Below are positions 5,312 through 7,365 of a stretch of DNA of 7,365 nt, one piece after another. This DNA is from Pseudomonadota bacterium (GTDB lineage: Bacteria; Pseudomonadota; Alphaproteobacteria; Rhizobiales; Aestuariivirgaceae). The notes beneath the pieces are model-generated. The model saw only the letters and a program-made list of their open reading frames with translations. It had not been told where the DNA came from and searched no databases. Position 1 is the first letter of the stretch; every line of letters starts with the position of its first letter. The stretch is taken from contig JAEKFU010000122.1 of NCBI GenBank assembly GCA_016522385.1, forward strand, positions 1 through 7,365, written 5' to 3'. The position numbers and the translations under genes were made by a program.

Positions 5312-6295
5312 GTGAGGGCGAGACGCTTGGGCGAACAGGCTTTGGGTGAAAAGAACAGGCTTATTGCGCCGGTCCTTGTGGCCGGTGCCGTTGCGCTTGG
5401 CGTTTTCATGCCAGTGCTGTCGAATGCCTTGTTTCCGTTCATATTTGTTGCGCTCTTCCTGGTGGTGCTGTTCTCCCTGTGCAATCTGGACAGATGCCCG
5501 ACCGAAGTGATGTTCACCTGGGACAGGTTCACGCTCAAGCTGGTAGCCTGGCAGCTGATTCTTCTGCCGTCGTTATTGCTGCTGCTGACGAGGTATGTGC
5601 AAATTCCCGACGCTATAGTCGCTATGATGCTGGCCACTATGACGGCTGGCTCGGTGTTTGCGAGCCCGGCACTTGTCAAAATGGTGGGACTTGACCGAGA
5701 TCAGGCGACAAAGTCCATGGTGGTTTCGACCGTCATCATGCCGTTTTCAATGTTGGTATTTGGTACATTGCTCGGCATTTTACCCTGGGGTCTGTCGCTG
5801 GATCACTATATTGGCCAAATCAATTTCTTCTTGATCATCCCGATGATCCTGGCGCTGTTCTACTGGAGCGCCAAACACAAGCTGACACCGCAATTCGAGA
5901 GACGATTGTCCAAAGGCTTCAGCTGGGGCTCCACGCTGGCGCTTATGGTATTTTGCATCGGCGCAATGCACAGCATTACGATCGCGGATTACCATGAACT
6001 GGTCCGTGTGTTGTCCTATGGTGTGGTTGCAATTTTGCTGGCCGCGTTGTTGTTCAGCATCACTGCAATGGCGTTTGCCGGTCACGGACCCCAACTGGCG
6101 GTGCTGGCCGGAATGCTGACGGCGAACAGAAACGTTGCGCTGGCGGCGGCATTCCTTGATCAGGCGGCCACTCCCGATCTGATGGTTTACGTGGCTGTTT
6201 CGCAATTTCCGATCTTTCTTTTCCCATTGATTCTGCAACTGGCAAAACGAACCCGCGGCTCGGTCGTTCACCCCGAAGGTTCGGCCGGCAATTAG
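5312..6295 (+). CDS. Bile acid:sodium symporter (BASS/SBF) family transporter
   Basis: The product is 327 residues with about ten hydrophobic helices (near 18-38, 41-60, 73-93, 98-121, 133-155, 170-186, 205-222, 233-255, 258-281 and 287-310), the standard BASS length and topology. The signature ANRNVALAAAF (271-281) matches the crossover helix of the second repeat. TAGSVFASPALVKMVGLD (111-128) with VVSTVIMP (137-144) occupies the matching place in the first repeat. BASS proteins import organic anions with sodium across the inner membrane; bacterial substrates include pantoate, pyruvate-like acids and sulphonates, and the family name does not imply bile acids. The GTG at 5312 follows an in-frame stop at 5303-5305. 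AAGG lies only 3 bases before it, so TTG at 5327, with GAGGG 8 bases upstream, is a real alternative start. It is divergent from the biuret-hydrolase-like gene. The exact substrate is unknown. Confidence 0.88.
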   Translation: MRARRLGEQALGEKNRLIAPVLVAGAVALGVFMPVLSNALFPFIFVALFLVVLFSLCNLDRCPTEVMFTWDRFTLKLVAWQLILLPSLLLLLTRYVQIPDAIVAMMLATMTAGSVFASPALVKMVGLDRDQATKSMVVSTVIMPFSMLVFGTLLGILPWGLSLDHYIGQINFFLIIPMILALFYWSAKHKLTPQFERRLSKGFSWGSTLALMVFCIGAMHSITIADYHELVRVLSYGVVAILLAALLFSITAMAFAGHGPQLAVLAGMLTANRNVALAAAFLDQAATPDLMVYVAVSQFPIFLFPLILQLAKRTRGSVVHPEGSAGN

Positions 6296-6305
6296 GCTGC
6301 CGAAC
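6279..6305 (+). terminator. Hairpin spanning the transporter stop codon
   Basis: GTTCGGC (6279-6285) pairs perfectly with GCCGAAC (6299-6305) around a 13-base loop that holds the TAG stop. No T-run follows, so intrinsic termination is doubtful. It could help define the 3' end or be coincidental. GCCGAACT recurs directly at 6331-6338. Confidence 0.25.
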
Positions 6306-6595
6306 TGAGTGATCCGCCGATATGAGTATGGCCGAACTAACTGCGAAAATCTGCCGGTCTTGTTACCGCCGGTATGGCCGTTCACAGTGGCATTCTCGAA
6401 CAAGCTGGTGGAAGCTGGCCGGATATTCGCAACAAGGCGATGGCAATTGTGGTCCCCGGAGTATATTTCGAATTGATTTCATAGAGTTACGCGTCTTTCG
6501 GTATTGTTCTCTTAACCAACTAACTACACGAAAAATTATGTGTCTCGCGGTATTGTGACTGCGAGTTTGGGAGTTCCTGAGGTGGGGCCAGCGCC
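6296..6595 (+). other. Gap with a possible degenerate coding fragment
   Basis: Between the transporter and the PAS gene a plus-strand frame open from 6341 to TAG 6482-6484 reads SAGLVTAGMAVHSGILEQAG followed by GSWPDIRNKAMAIVVPGVYFE. That is strikingly protein-like for its length but has no proper start: a TAA precedes it, and the ATG starts at 6322 and 6328 lie in another frame. It may be a frameshifted remnant of a small gene. The rest (6485-6578) is AT-rich and probably holds the promoter of the downstream gene. Confidence 0.25.
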
Positions 6596-7365
6596 TTGAA
6601 CGAAACATTTGAAAGCACAGCCGCGGATGCTGAGACGATGCCGGTGTTGCCGGAGGTCGGTGCAGTTCTATCTGTCGAACATGTGGCGGACCTGCTGTCT
6701 GGCGCCGAAGCTGGATTGGCATTGTTCGACAAGGATCTGGAACTGGTCTTTGCCAACGGCCAATATCTCCATCTTTGCGGTTATTCCCGCAAAGAAGTTT
6801 CACCCGGCGTGAAGCTTGCCGATCTTGCTCGACTGAGCCTTGAGAGAACCGGTACCGACCTGGGCTTGATCGACGAAACCGTCAAGCGCGGTATCGACCG
6901 GCTCATTGGGGTTGGTGGATACTCGTTCCGTTTCGTGGCGCCATCCGGCAAGAACATCTATGTCCACCGACGTAAGCTGGATAGCGGTCAGGTGGTTGAG
7001 ACGGTTCGCGAACTCGCTGAAGGTGCGGGTGAGACTGCCGGCAGTGACCGCTTAGAAATGCTGGCGCAAGCCGCGCGCACCCGCATGAGTCATGCGCTGG
7101 AAGCAATGGCCGACGGGTTCGCGCTCTATGATTCCGATGACAAGCTGATCGCCTATAACAGGCAGTATGTGGATCTCAATCAGCATATTGCCGATATCAT
7201 CTCACCGGGTCGGACATATGAAGAAATGTTACGGATCGGCATGGACCGTTCGGGATATGAAACCAATGGCATGGACAAGGAATCGTTCATCAACTGGCGT
7301 ATCGCACAGCATCAGAGCCCTGGCGAGCCGCACGATTTGCTGATGAATGACGGCCGCTGGGTGCG
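6596..7365 (+). CDS. N-terminal part of a multi-PAS sensory protein, probable sensor kinase (runs off the window)
   Basis: The frame is open from just after TGA 6578-6580 to the right edge, giving 256 residues. TTG at 6596 is the likely start, with GGGG about 8 bases upstream; ATG at 6638 is the alternative and would remove 14 residues. A first PAS-like domain spans about 31-125, with GLALFDKDLELVFAN and YSFRFVAPSGK. A second begins near 166: ALEAMADGFALYDSDDKLIAYNRQYVDL, then PGRTYEEMLRIGMDRSGY, and LLMNDGRWV at the edge. This is the PAS_7 (PF12860) pattern, common before alphaproteobacterial histidine kinases and cyclases. There is no signal peptide or membrane helix, so the sensor is cytoplasmic as far as seen. 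The output domain lies beyond the window, so kinase is the likeliest but unproven call; a nucleotide cyclase or GGDEF protein is possible. It starts 300 bases after the BASS gene on the same strand, so co-regulation is possible but not shown. Confidence 0.85.
   Translation, partial: MNETFESTAADAETMPVLPEVGAVLSVEHVADLLSGAEAGLALFDKDLELVFANGQYLHLCGYSRKEVSPGVKLADLARLSLERTGTDLGLIDETVKRGIDRLIGVGGYSFRFVAPSGKNIYVHRRKLDSGQVVETVRELAEGAGETAGSDRLEMLAQAARTRMSHALEAMADGFALYDSDDKLIAYNRQYVDLNQHIADIISPGRTYEEMLRIGMDRSGYETNGMDKESFINWRIAQHQSPGEPHDLLMNDGRWV

Noticed and set aside
5780..6403. 207-codon minus-strand frame
   Set aside because: Its Arg/Gln/His-rich composition is typical of the antisense of a hydrophobic membrane protein gene; the BASS transporter on the other strand explains it.
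6363..6803. 146-codon minus-strand frame overlapping the PAS gene start
   Set aside because: The opposite strand carries a continuous PAS-domain protein; this frame has no motif and odd composition.
1..7365. CRISPR array, tRNA, rRNA or phage attachment site
   Set aside because: I saw no regularly spaced repeats, no cloverleaf with a TTCGAAT-type arm that folds properly, and no integrase gene. Searches with dedicated RNA and CRISPR tools could not be run.

Overview
The window looks like an accessory or loosely packed stretch of an alphaproteobacterial chromosome or large plasmid, most likely Hyphomicrobiales (rhizobia and relatives). Four things point that way: a lipoprotein ending its SPOR domain with an ARGGSC-type motif, a small HNVW...DW membrane protein of a type I associate with rhizobia, a PAS_7-type sensory protein, and a roughly 110-base intergenic element with two palindromes that resembles the rhizobial RIME/mosaic repeats. 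By eye the GC content is only moderate, and five gaps of about 300 bases or more separate or flank the genes.

Layout: 1-149 is the 3' end of an unrecognised plus-strand gene. 180-413 holds only a doubtful small minus-strand ORF. A minus-strand series follows: a four-helix membrane protein (450-836), a SPOR-domain lipoprotein with a long added charged tail (1064-2077), a 187-residue isochorismatase-fold cysteine hydrolase (2310-2873), a YjbQ/UPF0047 protein (3282-3713), and a second, different cysteine hydrolase resembling biuret hydrolase (4051-4707). A 604-base divergent region with the RIME-like repeat separates this series from plus-strand genes: a bile acid:sodium symporter (BASS) family transporter (5312-6295) and the N-terminal part of a multi-PAS sensory protein (6596 to the window edge).

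The minus-strand genes are not a tight operon. They are 200-400 bases apart and several have stem-loops just after their stop codons, so most probably have their own transcripts. The closest thing to a functional theme is the 2310-6295 block: two amidohydrolase-type cysteine hydrolases, a YjbQ enzyme and a divergent transporter for an organic anion. A small import-and-hydrolysis locus for an amide or carbamoyl compound is an attractive guess but is inference only. I see no clear sign of a wholly new system. The items most worth a second look are the hybrid SPOR lipoprotein, the paired cysteine hydrolases around YjbQ, the mosaic repeat, and two possible gene remnants in the gaps.
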